64,000 nt of DNA, taken from positions 1-64,000 of the forward strand of contig CAXPZW010000003.1 in assembly GCA_964221845.1 (NCBI GenBank). The letters are read 5' to 3'. The notes under the pieces are model-generated. The model did no database searches and had not been told where the DNA came from. It worked only from the letters and a program-made list of their open reading frames with translations. The position numbers and the translations under genes were made by a program. This DNA comes from CAXPZW01 sp964221845 (GTDB lineage: Bacteria; Bacteroidota; Bacteroidia; Flavobacteriales_D; Sanyastnellaceae). Below, piece by piece: positions 1-8,121 of the stretch (within the stretch, counting starts at the first letter, position 1; every line of letters begins with the position of its first letter).

Positions 1-2
1 CC

Positions 3-1133
3 CGATGCTTTGATTGGGAAGTGCCCAAAGAGTGGAGCATCCGCGATGCCTATATCCTGACTCCGGACGGGCAAAAAGTGGCCGATTTTCAGGTCAACAA
101 TTTGCACGTGTTCAACTACTCGGCTCCAGTAGACCAAGAAGTCAGCTACCAGGAGTTGGCTGGGCACGTGCGCACCCTGCCCAATCAGCCCACGGCCGTC
201 CCCTATGTGACCACCTATTACCGTGAACAGTGGGGCTTTTGCCTGGACCACAACACCTGGGCTTCGTTGCCACAGGAAGGCACCTACCGCGTGGTGGTGG
301 ACTCGGAGTTGAAGGACGGATCGCTGACCTACGGCCAAGCGGTGATCGAAGGTGAAAGCCACGAGGAGGTGCTCATTTCTACCTACCTCTGCCACCCCAG
401 CATGGCCAACAACGAATTGAGCGGTCCGTTGGTAGCAGCGTTCCTGTACCAACAATTGGCGGCCGGTCCCAAGCCACATTACACCTACCGTTTTTTGTGG
501 GCCCCGGAGACCGTTGGCGTCATTGCCTTCCTCAGCAAATGGGGAGAGCACCTACGCGAGCACCTGCACGCGGGCTACGTACTCACGTGTTGCGGAGACC
601 GCGCTCCGCTGACCTTCAAGATGTCCAAGCACGAAACCTCGGCTGCTGATCAAGTGGTCAAGCATTTGCTTGCCCAGAGCGGTCAAGCGCACCACGTGAT
701 TCCTTTTGCTGTGGGTGGAAGCGACGAACGGCAGTACTGCAGTCCCGGCTTCAACCTGCCAGTGGGCAGCATCATCCGTTCGCGGTACCAGACCTATCCA
801 GAGTACCACACTTCGCTGGACAACAAGGCGTTCATCTCTTTCCCCCACTTGGAGGAAACGGTGCTGTTCATGGGTGATGTATGCCAAGCATTGGACCTCA
901 ATCAGCACTACGTCAACCGCATTCCCCACTGCGAACCGCAACTGGGCAAGCGCGGCTTGTACCCCGATGCGGTCAATCCCGACGACAACCGCACCCAATT
1001 GCACCGCTTGCTGCACCTGCTGACATGGGCGGACGGCGAACACGACCTGCTGGCCATTGCCGACAAGCGCGGCGAGTCCCTCCTTGACTACCGCGACGCG
1101 GTGCGAGCATGCCAGGACAAAGAGCTGTTCTGA
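3..1133 (+). CDS. DUF4910 aminopeptidase-like protein, 5' end outside window
   Basis: The reading frame is open to the left edge and its first visible codons (R-C-F-D-W-E-V-P-K-E-W) already match the interior of the DUF4910 family, so the true start lies upstream. The family has a zinc-peptidase-like fold related to M28 aminopeptidases and is common in polysaccharide loci, where its role is not established. The metal-site-like motif CHPSMANNELSGP sits near nt 390-428, and a second conserved stretch, GGSDERQYCSPG, near nt 715-750. No signal peptide can be judged because the start is missing. The stop overlaps the next gene's ATG (TGATG), which suggests translational coupling within the glycan operon. 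The family call is firm; a biochemical function is not. Confidence 0.85.
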   Translation, partial: RCFDWEVPKEWSIRDAYILTPDGQKVADFQVNNLHVFNYSAPVDQEVSYQELAGHVRTLPNQPTAVPYVTTYYREQWGFCLDHNTWASLPQEGTYRVVVDSELKDGSLTYGQAVIEGESHEEVLISTYLCHPSMANNELSGPLVAAFLYQQLAAGPKPHYTYRFLWAPETVGVIAFLSKWGEHLREHLHAGYVLTCCGDRAPLTFKMSKHETSAADQVVKHLLAQSGQAHHVIPFAVGGSDERQYCSPGFNLPVGSIIRSRYQTYPEYHTSLDNKAFISFPHLEETVLFMGDVCQALDLNQHYVNRIPHCEPQLGKRGLYPDAVNPDDNRTQLHRLLHLLTWADGEHDLLAIADKRGESLLDYRDAVRACQDKELF

Positions 1134-2545
1134 TGGGCTACGTAGCGTTTTCGGACCTCAACAACATGCTGGACGAGCACCTTTCGGATACTGCTGTGTT
1201 TGATGGAGCGCTGTTCAACTACCTCAAGGTGGTCCAACACGGACTCACCTATTGGGCCAACGGGTTTGAGCAAAAGAAACTGCGCACGCCATGGGGCAAA
1301 TCCACCACGCTTCTCAAGGCCTATTACCGCCTGCGTGCGCTGCGAGACAAACGGGCCGGACAGGCTCCCATGCTGACTTCATTGTTGGTGCTCGAGAATG
1401 GCCGCCACATGACCGATGCGCATGGCAAGACCGGATCTGCCTACTACCATCACCTGCGGCGCAGTGTGGATGCAAGTGTGCAAACCACCTTGCTGATGCG
1501 CCCGAAGTCGCCCTTGCGCGATGGGTGTGACTATGTGGTGGAAGACTTGCAACGCAGCTTGCCCGCACTACACCTGAGCCAACACGGAGAGGCGTTGATG
1601 CTGGACATCCAACGGGTGCTCAAGCAAATGCGAGCTTCTGGACGTTTTCCAAAGGACAGCTGGGTGTACCTCACCTCGGCCTTTCACGTGTTTTTTGAGC
1701 AATTCCTGTTTTGGGACGCGTTGCTTGCGGACCGTGGGGTAGAAACCTGCGTGTTTGACAACCACTACCACAACGAAGGGTTGTTGGCGGCCCTGCGCTT
1801 GCACCGGGTGCGCAGCATTGAGATCCAACACGGTCTCATTGCCGAAAACGACTTGTACTACGTCTATCCGGAGTACGTGCGCAAGGTGCGTGACCGCGCG
1901 ATGTTCCCCACCGACCTGTGTCTGTACGGCCAGTTTTGGAAGGATGTGGTGGCCAAGGGACACGAACGCGATCCTGAGCGCATGCACGTCATCGGAGACT
2001 ACACCTACCTCGGAGGTCAGCCGCTACCCACGACAGATCACAAGCAAAACGCCGTGTTCATCACCGCGCAAAAAAACATGGGAGACGCCTACATTCCTTA
2101 CCTGGAAGGGCTGGCCACCTTGCTGGCTGAGAAGCACCCCAAGTGGAAGCTGTGGGTCAAGCTCCATCCGTTGGAGAAGGAGCCGGAGCGCTACCAAGCC
2201 TTGCAGGGCGTCACCGTTTATGGCAACGAGGCCAATCTGCTCGAACTGCTTGCCCAGAGCAGCATTCACATCAGCATTTACAGCACCACCTTCTTTGACG
2301 CTATAGGTCTGGACACCTTGAACCTCTCGCTGCAGGACTACAGCAGCTCGGCAGACTATGCGCGCGAGATGGTGGACAACGGCGTGGCCCTGCCTTTGGC
2401 GCCCGACGCAGACCCTGTGGAGGTGTATGAGCGCACCTCCGTTGCCGACACTGCATTTGGCGATCGGCACCGTTTTTACCAACCTTTCGATCCCGAAGCT
2501 TTCCGCGCCGTATTGGCCGTGAAGACTGAAACCCCAACATCATGA
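1133..2545 (+). CDS. putative glycan-locus GT-B-like protein
   Basis: A 470-residue soluble protein with no signal peptide or membrane segment. The ATG at 1133 overlaps the stop of the DUF4910 gene; an in-frame start at 1109 would add eight residues inside that gene and is less likely. The C-terminal half has the look of a GT-B or capsule/polysialate-transferase-like Rossmann domain: WVKLHPLEKEPERY (a 'K-HP' phosphate-binding style loop), then SIHISIYSTTFFDAIGLD, where capsule transferases carry S-T-x-x-x-E/D-A. The N-terminal half is not recognised. It resembles the product at 10665-11999 in layout (the same HP motif and ST-x-x-x-E/D segment). I infer transfer of an activated sugar, possibly the CMP-sugar made by neighbouring enzymes. 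It overlaps the next gene by 4 bp. Confidence 0.6.
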   Translation: MGYVAFSDLNNMLDEHLSDTAVFDGALFNYLKVVQHGLTYWANGFEQKKLRTPWGKSTTLLKAYYRLRALRDKRAGQAPMLTSLLVLENGRHMTDAHGKTGSAYYHHLRRSVDASVQTTLLMRPKSPLRDGCDYVVEDLQRSLPALHLSQHGEALMLDIQRVLKQMRASGRFPKDSWVYLTSAFHVFFEQFLFWDALLADRGVETCVFDNHYHNEGLLAALRLHRVRSIEIQHGLIAENDLYYVYPEYVRKVRDRAMFPTDLCLYGQFWKDVVAKGHERDPERMHVIGDYTYLGGQPLPTTDHKQNAVFITAQKNMGDAYIPYLEGLATLLAEKHPKWKLWVKLHPLEKEPERYQALQGVTVYGNEANLLELLAQSSIHISIYSTTFFDAIGLDTLNLSLQDYSSSADYAREMVDNGVALPLAPDADPVEVYERTSVADTAFGDRHRFYQPFDPEAFRAVLAVKTETPTS

Positions 2546-3303
2546 ACGTACTCGCCATCACCCAGGCCCGCATGGGTTCCACCCGATTCCCCGGAAAGAT
2601 CTTGGAGAAGGTGCAAGACAAAAGCCTGCTTCAAATGCACGTGGAGCGTATCAAGCAGGCCAAGACCATTGATCAGTTGCTGATCGCCACCACCGTGCAC
2701 GAGCACGATTCGCCCTTGGTGGCCTTTGCGGCGGAGATGGATTGCTTGAGCTACGCCGGCAGTGAGGCCGATGTGTTGGACCGCTTTTACCAGGGCGCAT
2801 TGCAGCACCGCCCGCAGTGGTGTGTACGCTTGACATCGGATTGTCCGCTGGTGGACCCCGCCTTGATCGATGCCATCGTGACGCATGCCTTGGACAACGA
2901 CTTGGATTACTGCTCCAACACCTTGGTGGAACACTTTCCCGATGGCCAGGACATAGAGGTGTTCAAGTTCGCCGCTCTTGAGAAGGCTTGGTGTGAGGCC
3001 GAACTCGGCAGTGAGCGCGAGCACGTGACGCCTTATTTGAAAAAGCACAGTTCGTTCATGGGAGAGGACCTGTTTGCATCTGCGAACTACCCCTGCAAGG
3101 CCGATTTCAACCACGTGCGTCACTGCGTGGATGAGGTGGTCGACCTTGAGGTCATTCGCAAATTGGTGGAGATCAATGGGTTCGATGCCGATTGGGAAAC
3201 CTACACCACAACCTATCTCGAGCACCATGATATACGCAAGCTAAATGCAGATGTGGTGCGGAATGAGGGCTACCTGAAGTCGCTAAAATCCGATGAGACC
3301 TGA
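2542..3303 (+). CDS. SpsF/NeuA-type cytidylyltransferase (glycosyltransferase-like)
   Basis: A 253-residue protein opening with AITQARMGSTRFPGK, the nucleotide-binding signature of SpsF-type cytidylyltransferases (CTP_transf_3 family). These activate acidic sugars as CMP derivatives; SpsF is the spore-coat polysaccharide homologue. Further supporting motifs are RLTSDCPLVDPALID (acceptor/metal-binding loop, near residues 94-108) and SEREHVTPYLKKH. The ATG overlaps the previous stop (ATGA). After this gene the glycan run is interrupted by two secreted-protein genes and resumes at 6443. A second, shorter cytidylyltransferase lies at 7534, so the locus may activate two different sugars, or one of them may have a different job. 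Family assignment is confident, substrate unknown. Confidence 0.82.
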   Translation: MNVLAITQARMGSTRFPGKILEKVQDKSLLQMHVERIKQAKTIDQLLIATTVHEHDSPLVAFAAEMDCLSYAGSEADVLDRFYQGALQHRPQWCVRLTSDCPLVDPALIDAIVTHALDNDLDYCSNTLVEHFPDGQDIEVFKFAALEKAWCEAELGSEREHVTPYLKKHSSFMGEDLFASANYPCKADFNHVRHCVDEVVDLEVIRKLVEINGFDADWETYTTTYLEHHDIRKLNADVVRNEGYLKSLKSDET

Positions 3304-3399
3304 TGCAATTGAGCATGGCAGACCCTGTTTTTCAGGATGTCGAACGCACAAAATCAACGGAAAGCGTGTAAATTGTTCTTGAACGACATCCTTTTGATC

Positions 3400-5112
3400 A
3401 TGTATCGAACGCTTTCCATTCTCCTAGCAGCTGTGCTGTGTGCACCGTTGGCGTGGGCACAAGGAGATACGCCAGCCACCGCTGGAACGGTTGCTACTCC
3501 CTTTTATACGTTGGGTTCCCCGAACGCAGGTACGCTCGTAGGTGCTACTGCCTCTGGTGTGGTCGCAGATGGGAACCTAGATCGTTTTTACCATTTCGTG
3601 GCCGAAACTCAAGGATTGAAGATTGAAGTGGTTCCCACAGGCTTTGATGCCCGTGTAGAGGTGTTGGACTTGGCCGAAACCGTCTTGGGTACAGAAGATG
3701 TGACCGGTGCAGGTGGAACTGAAACCATGTTCGCCAACTTCCTAGTCCCGGGCAACGAGTATTACATCCGTGTTTCGGCCTCATCTGACGGTGCCTATAC
3801 CTTGTTGACCGAGGTGCTTCCTGAGGCGGAACTCCGCGCTAATTACTCCCCCGATCCGCCAGTAGATGCCGGTCTTGTGGGGTACAAAATGGGTGACCAA
3901 GCCAAGCGCAACAACATCAACACGACGGTCTATCCCGTAAACTTGACCGGATTTGTGCAAGCCACCATGTGGGAGTTTGTGGACCAGTTGGACGGATCGA
4001 TCTACACGCACACGGTTACTGGGTCTAACGGGACGCTGGTGTTGGATGATGTGGCGATTCCTGCGCTCTTGTGCTTTGGCCGCACCTACGATGTGCGCGT
4101 GCAACTGCGCATGGAAGCCAAGTGGTGCGGATGGGGGCCTGCGCGTGAGCTCATCACTGAAGCCGTTCCTGATGTATACGTGTTGCCACAATACTTGAAC
4201 ACCAGCCAGCTGTTGCAACCGGGATTCCTGCGCACCAACTACTTGGGCGATGGGCAGGCCATTGAGTGGCATTTGGAGACCAATCAAGGATCGCCCGACG
4301 GGCCTACCGTAATCGATTACAGCGGTATAGGCAACTCCACCTACATTTATTTCCAGAATGTGGAGTGCATGCGGTATAACAAAATTTATTCGGTTGAGGT
4401 GCGCGCCCAGTATTGTGGCGTGTGGGGTCCTTGGAGCGCTCCTGAGGCCTTCTACACCAGCCCATTGCCTTACACCAACGTGCGTCCTGAGTTCTGTGAC
4501 CTTGAGATGTATGTGGGCGATGGCCTCTTCTCAGAATTCATCGAAGGCGCCGATCAATACGCGTGGCAAGCCGCCCCGATCGATCCTGACGACGAGACCA
4601 TGACCCCGATTGGCCCGGCATTGGTGACCACCACACCAACCACCACCTTGACCCTTTCGGCCCTCGGATTGGAATGGGGACAATCGTACCGCTTGGGCTG
4701 CAAGGCCATTTTGGGTACCGCAGACGAGTGCGACGATTACCAGGAAGGGGACTACGGTTATTTCTGCCCCATCCACATCATTGACCCTTCGGCGTTTGTT
4801 ACCCCAGGCGAAGGCATGGCTGCAGAAGGTCCTGAGACCGAGCAGATCTATGCGGATGATCGTTTGGAAGTGGTTTCTACCAGCTCAGACAACATCCTGA
4901 CCTTGGATGTCGCTTCAGCGGATTTTGATGGCTACACCGACTTTATGGTGTTGGACATGCAAGGCCGTTTGGTGGCCACCCAACAACTGGTGGTGACGCC
5001 AGAAATGAACCGGGTACAGTTTGCCATGAACAAGGACCTGCCCATGGGCGTGTACTTGGTCAAAGCCACCCAAGGCGACCAGCAATTGGACGCCAAGTTC
5101 ATCATTCACTAA
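3400..5112 (+). CDS. secreted T9SS type A-like cargo protein
   Basis: The start at 3400 gives a clean signal peptide (YRTLSILLAAVLCAPLAWAQ, cleavage before QGDTP); the in-frame ATG at 3337 would bury it. The mature protein of about 550 residues has an N-terminal region resembling a pre-peptidase C-terminal (PPC) beta-sandwich (LDRFYHFVAETQGLKIEV, YYIRVSASSDGAYTL), then repeated cysteine-containing segments of about 100 residues (WCGWGPAREL, YCGVWGPWSAPE) that look like fibronectin-type or similar beta modules. The last ~80 residues (MVLDMQGRLVATQ then LPMGVYLVKAT) match the T9SS type A sorting domain pattern, so export and surface attachment by PorU-type sortase are expected. No catalytic motif is visible. 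It is convergent with the next gene, 15 bp apart. Confidence 0.75.
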   Translation: MYRTLSILLAAVLCAPLAWAQGDTPATAGTVATPFYTLGSPNAGTLVGATASGVVADGNLDRFYHFVAETQGLKIEVVPTGFDARVEVLDLAETVLGTEDVTGAGGTETMFANFLVPGNEYYIRVSASSDGAYTLLTEVLPEAELRANYSPDPPVDAGLVGYKMGDQAKRNNINTTVYPVNLTGFVQATMWEFVDQLDGSIYTHTVTGSNGTLVLDDVAIPALLCFGRTYDVRVQLRMEAKWCGWGPARELITEAVPDVYVLPQYLNTSQLLQPGFLRTNYLGDGQAIEWHLETNQGSPDGPTVIDYSGIGNSTYIYFQNVECMRYNKIYSVEVRAQYCGVWGPWSAPEAFYTSPLPYTNVRPEFCDLEMYVGDGLFSEFIEGADQYAWQAAPIDPDDETMTPIGPALVTTTPTTTLTLSALGLEWGQSYRLGCKAILGTADECDDYQEGDYGYFCPIHIIDPSAFVTPGEGMAAEGPETEQIYADDRLEVVSTSSDNILTLDVASADFDGYTDFMVLDMQGRLVATQQLVVTPEMNRVQFAMNKDLPMGVYLVKATQGDQQLDAKFIIH

Positions 5113-5127
5113 GGGTTTCGAAAAGAC

Positions 5128-6231
5128 TTATTGGATCGCCAGCTGTTGACGGCTAGCGGTTGCTCCATTGCGCACTTCTACCACGTAGAGGCCACTGCTG
5201 AGTGCGCTACAGTCCAGTACTGCGCTGTTGGCTTCAAGCACCAGCGCGCCACCAAGTGAAAAGACGCGTACCCTGCCTCCAGTGTAACCGTCGAGGCGGA
5301 CCTGGTCTACCGCAGGGTTGGGGTAGAGGGTGAAGGTTGTGCTGGCTTCCTGAATGCCGGTGGTGGATTCGGGCTCGCAGGGGCTGTCTACCCAAATGCA
5401 CTCGGTCGATACACACGTGCTTCCAGGGCTGGAAGCTTCCACTTCCACGCACACTTCAGCGCCTTCGCCGTTTTCCAGCAAGAGGTCCATGACTTCGTCT
5501 TCGCTTGCCCACGTGCCGTCTACCATCCAAGTGATCTCGTCCACTTGCGTCTGGCCTTCGAGGTAGGTTTCCAGGGTGGCTTCTAGCGAGCACGCGTCAG
5601 TAGTCAGACCCATGCCCACTTTTACCAAACAGTGGAAGGGAGCTACGTCAATGGCTTTGCAAATGCTGGCGTCGCAGGTGCCGGTGGTGCTTTGTCCTTC
5701 TGCGGTGAGGCAGACTTCTACTAGACCAGCATCCGTGTAAGCGTGCGTCCAGTTGTCCAAGGTGCTAACGGTGGTCCCGTCCCCCAGGTCCCAGGTTACG
5801 CCGTTCAGGTTGGTGCCAGCCCCGGCAGTAATCGTTGGGGCGAATTCCACCAGTCCGTCTTGGCCTTCTGAAAAGGCAAAGTCCACTTCAACCGCACAAG
5901 GTTGGGATTGCAAAACTTCAATGGTCTCGCAGTGCTCGATCTCGCAGATGAGGCCCTCCTTGTTCATCGAGGTGAGTACCACGCAGCAATGAAAAGTGCC
6001 GTAGAAAGGGTAAGTGTGGATGGGTTGAAGTTGGGTGCCGGTAGTACCGTCTCCAAAATTCCAGGAGGTGGCTGTGATGGCGTGGCCCTCAGGAATCGAG
6101 TATTCCAACTCGAAAAAGGCCGTAGAAAACGACTGGGAGAACCCGAAGGATACCTCGCAGGATTGTGCAGAAAGGGTGCACAGGGCAGTCAGGCCAAGCA
6201 GGGTGAGGATCAGGTTGCGGGGAAAAGGCAT
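5128..6231 (-). CDS. secreted PKD-domain T9SS type A protein
   Basis: The ATG at 6231 gives a typical signal peptide (PFPRNLILTLLGLTALCTLSAQ); a longer upstream frame lacks one and runs through the promoter. The product is 367 residues. Two PKD-like modules are visible: TSWNFGDGTTGTQLQPIHTY and VTWDLGDGTTVSTL, each with the W-x-F/L-G-D-G core. The C-terminus carries a clear T9SS type A signal (FTLYPNPAVDQVRLDG, VFSLGGALVLE, LSSGLYVVEVRNG). Many cysteines suggest disulfides outside the cell. Its own promoter is seen upstream on the minus strand. No enzyme motif was found; an adhesin or surface-layer role is an inference. It sits inside the glycan locus but on the opposite strand. Confidence 0.8.
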   Translation of the reverse strand: MPFPRNLILTLLGLTALCTLSAQSCEVSFGFSQSFSTAFFELEYSIPEGHAITATSWNFGDGTTGTQLQPIHTYPFYGTFHCCVVLTSMNKEGLICEIEHCETIEVLQSQPCAVEVDFAFSEGQDGLVEFAPTITAGAGTNLNGVTWDLGDGTTVSTLDNWTHAYTDAGLVEVCLTAEGQSTTGTCDASICKAIDVAPFHCLVKVGMGLTTDACSLEATLETYLEGQTQVDEITWMVDGTWASEDEVMDLLLENGEGAEVCVEVEASSPGSTCVSTECIWVDSPCEPESTTGIQEASTTFTLYPNPAVDQVRLDGYTGGRVRVFSLGGALVLEANSAVLDCSALSSGLYVVEVRNGATASRQQLAIQ

Positions 6232-6254
6232 CAGTGGTGTTCTCGTTGTTAGTA

Positions 6255-6262
6255 CAAAGCTA
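6255..6262 (-). promoter_or_regulatory. Bacteroidota -7 box for the PKD/T9SS gene
   Basis: The minus strand reads TAGCTTTG, an exact match to the Bacteroidota -7 consensus TAnnTTTG, 24 bp before the ATG at 6231. No convincing TTG -33 element was found about 20 bp further upstream. Confidence 0.55.
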
Positions 6263-6442
6263 GGGCGAAATCTCCCCCTCATCTTTGAAATTCTCTCTTT
6301 AGACGTGCTTGGTGAGTATTTGGTCACCAACTTGAGGATTCGGCAAATAGGGTGTGGCAAGGAATGGTTTCAAGGGTTGAGGGTGTGCCAAAAAACCCGT
6401 TCCTTGCAGAGCCTTAACCGCTGCAATAACTGTGTGTAGAAC

Positions 6443-7534
6443 GTGAAGTCGAGAGCTCCGCATATCAAGGTGTACTTGTCCGATGAGGGCTACGGTCACA
6501 TTGTTCGCCAACGTGCGGTCATTGAGGCCATTCGCCGTCAATGTCCTGACGCGCGCTTTACCCTGCAGACCCACCGCCACTTGGAAGTGGCCCAGCGGAT
6601 GATCCCCGATGTGACCCCCGTCAATCGGTTCAACAACATTACGTGGCATAAGCAAACCAGCGGGTCCCCAGATTTGGGGAATATCCGCGTGCAGTTCAAC
6701 CACTATTTGGAAGATTCCAATGCCTGGATTGAACGTGAGCTTGCTGACTTCGAGGCGGATGCAGTGATTTCCGACTTTGTGTATGAAGCCTTTGAAGTGG
6801 CACACCGCAAAGGCGTGCCGGCCTTTGGAGTGGCGCACTTTACGTGGGATTGGTTCTTTTCCAAGCTCTACCCGCCGCCTTTGAAAACCGATGTGCTGGA
6901 GCAGTTTTTCGACCATGCCGGCAAGGCAACTCGCTTGTTTTTCCCGCCCTTCACACCCGAAGAAATCCTCATGCATTACACCAATGCCGAGGAGGTTCCC
7001 TTGATCCTTCGCGGGTCCATTGACCATAAAAAAGTGTGGCCCACCCAAGACTTCAAGGTCATGATTGTGGACAGCGGATCTGGGCTGTTGTCGCACTCGG
7101 TGAAGCGCGCGCTGAAGAATGTGGAGGGCCTCGAAGGTTTTCGTTTTTACGTCAACGCAAGGCATGCCACGTCCCAATCGAATGTGGAATTGATTCCCCA
7201 AAACGAGTTGTTGGTGGACTACTTCGCCGAGATGGACTTGATCATCGGCCGCGCCGGGTTCAACACCATCAGCGAATGCATCGGTCTGCGCCGTCCGTTG
7301 TTGCTCCTCGGAGAGGCTGCCAACCCCGAAATGCTCGAAAACATCATGAACTTGAAAAAGGTCCAGTTGGGAAGCTTCATTTCCATGGATACTTTTGAAT
7401 CCGAACTCGCCACGTTCCTGCCGGAATTTCTGGCGCACGAATACCCTTACATCCGCGAACGCATGGCTAAGCACACGTTGCAAACCACCGGTGCCGATGC
7501 CATTGCCTCCGCCATCTTGAAGCACATCACCTGA
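6443..7534 (+). CDS. PseG/MurG-like GT-B fold protein of the glycan locus
   Basis: A 363-residue protein starting with GTG. The N-terminus has DEGYGHIVRQ (G-x-G-H-x-x-R, His19), the same pattern as the catalytic His loop of PseG nucleotide-sugar hydrolases and of related GT-B transferases (Glyco_trans_1_3/MJ1255-like). The C-terminal half has DLIIGRAGFNTISECIGLRRPLLLLGE, the nucleotide-binding signature of MurG/PseG-type proteins (R-A-G-x-x-T-x-x-E). It sits directly before a NeuA-like gene (TGATG overlap), which fits either UDP-sugar hydrolysis ahead of a NeuB step (SpsG/PseG role) or glycosyl transfer. Sequence alone does not separate the two. Confidence 0.65.
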   Translation: MKSRAPHIKVYLSDEGYGHIVRQRAVIEAIRRQCPDARFTLQTHRHLEVAQRMIPDVTPVNRFNNITWHKQTSGSPDLGNIRVQFNHYLEDSNAWIERELADFEADAVISDFVYEAFEVAHRKGVPAFGVAHFTWDWFFSKLYPPPLKTDVLEQFFDHAGKATRLFFPPFTPEEILMHYTNAEEVPLILRGSIDHKKVWPTQDFKVMIVDSGSGLLSHSVKRALKNVEGLEGFRFYVNARHATSQSNVELIPQNELLVDYFAEMDLIIGRAGFNTISECIGLRRPLLLLGEAANPEMLENIMNLKKVQLGSFISMDTFESELATFLPEFLAHEYPYIRERMAKHTLQTTGADAIASAILKHIT

Positions 7535-8118
7535 TGCGAACCGTTGCCATCATTCCCGCTCGTGGAGGCTCCAAACGCCTGAAAGGCAAAAACATTTACC
7601 CACTCTTGGGCAAGCCGCTACTCGTGTACACCATCGACGCCCTGCAGGCTTGCGACTTTGTGGACGAGATATTTGTCTCTAGCGACGATGAAGATATCCT
7701 CGAAGTCGGTCGCCAAGCCGGCGCCACTGCATTGAAGCGCCCTGCGGAGTTGGCCGATGACAAGACCCCCAAGATCGTGGCCATCCGCCAAGCCGTGGAA
7801 GACCCGTTGGTAGAAGCATGCGGAGTGGTGGAAAACGTCATTGTGGCCCAGGCCAATTCACCTGAGTTGACCGCGGCACACTTTCAAACAGGGCACGATC
7901 TGATGGTGCAGCACGGCTTGTGGGAAGTCATGAGCGCCGACGAAAATGGGGTGCAAAACGCGGCATTCAGAATTGTGAAGAAACACGCGTTGTACAACAC
8001 CTTTTTGAGCGCCCACTGCGGTTTTGTGGTGGCCAACAATTTGGACGTGCACACCCTCGAGGACATCCAAACCCTGGAGAACAACCCTGAATTCGTGGCC
8101 CGATTCGCCACCTCCTGA
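7534..8118 (+). CDS. NeuA-like acylneuraminate/nonulosonate cytidylyltransferase
   Basis: A 194-residue protein beginning MRTVAIIPARGGSKRLKGKN, the CTP-binding P-loop of CMP-sialic acid synthetases (A-R-G-G-S-K-x-x-x-x-K-N). It would condense CTP with a nonulosonic or similar acid to give the CMP-sugar used by transferases. At 194 residues it is shorter than usual NeuA proteins (about 220-230), and the C-terminal part is reduced, although the core AQANSPELTAAHF and SADENGVQNAAF are present. The ATG overlaps the stop of 6443 and the asnB-type gene follows after 3 bp. Together with the NeuB-like gene at 9968 it points to a nonulosonate-like pathway. Confidence 0.8.
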   Translation: MRTVAIIPARGGSKRLKGKNIYPLLGKPLLVYTIDALQACDFVDEIFVSSDDEDILEVGRQAGATALKRPAELADDKTPKIVAIRQAVEDPLVEACGVVENVIVAQANSPELTAAHFQTGHDLMVQHGLWEVMSADENGVQNAAFRIVKKHALYNTFLSAHCGFVVANNLDVHTLEDIQTLENNPEFVARFATS

Positions 8119-8121
8119 CCT

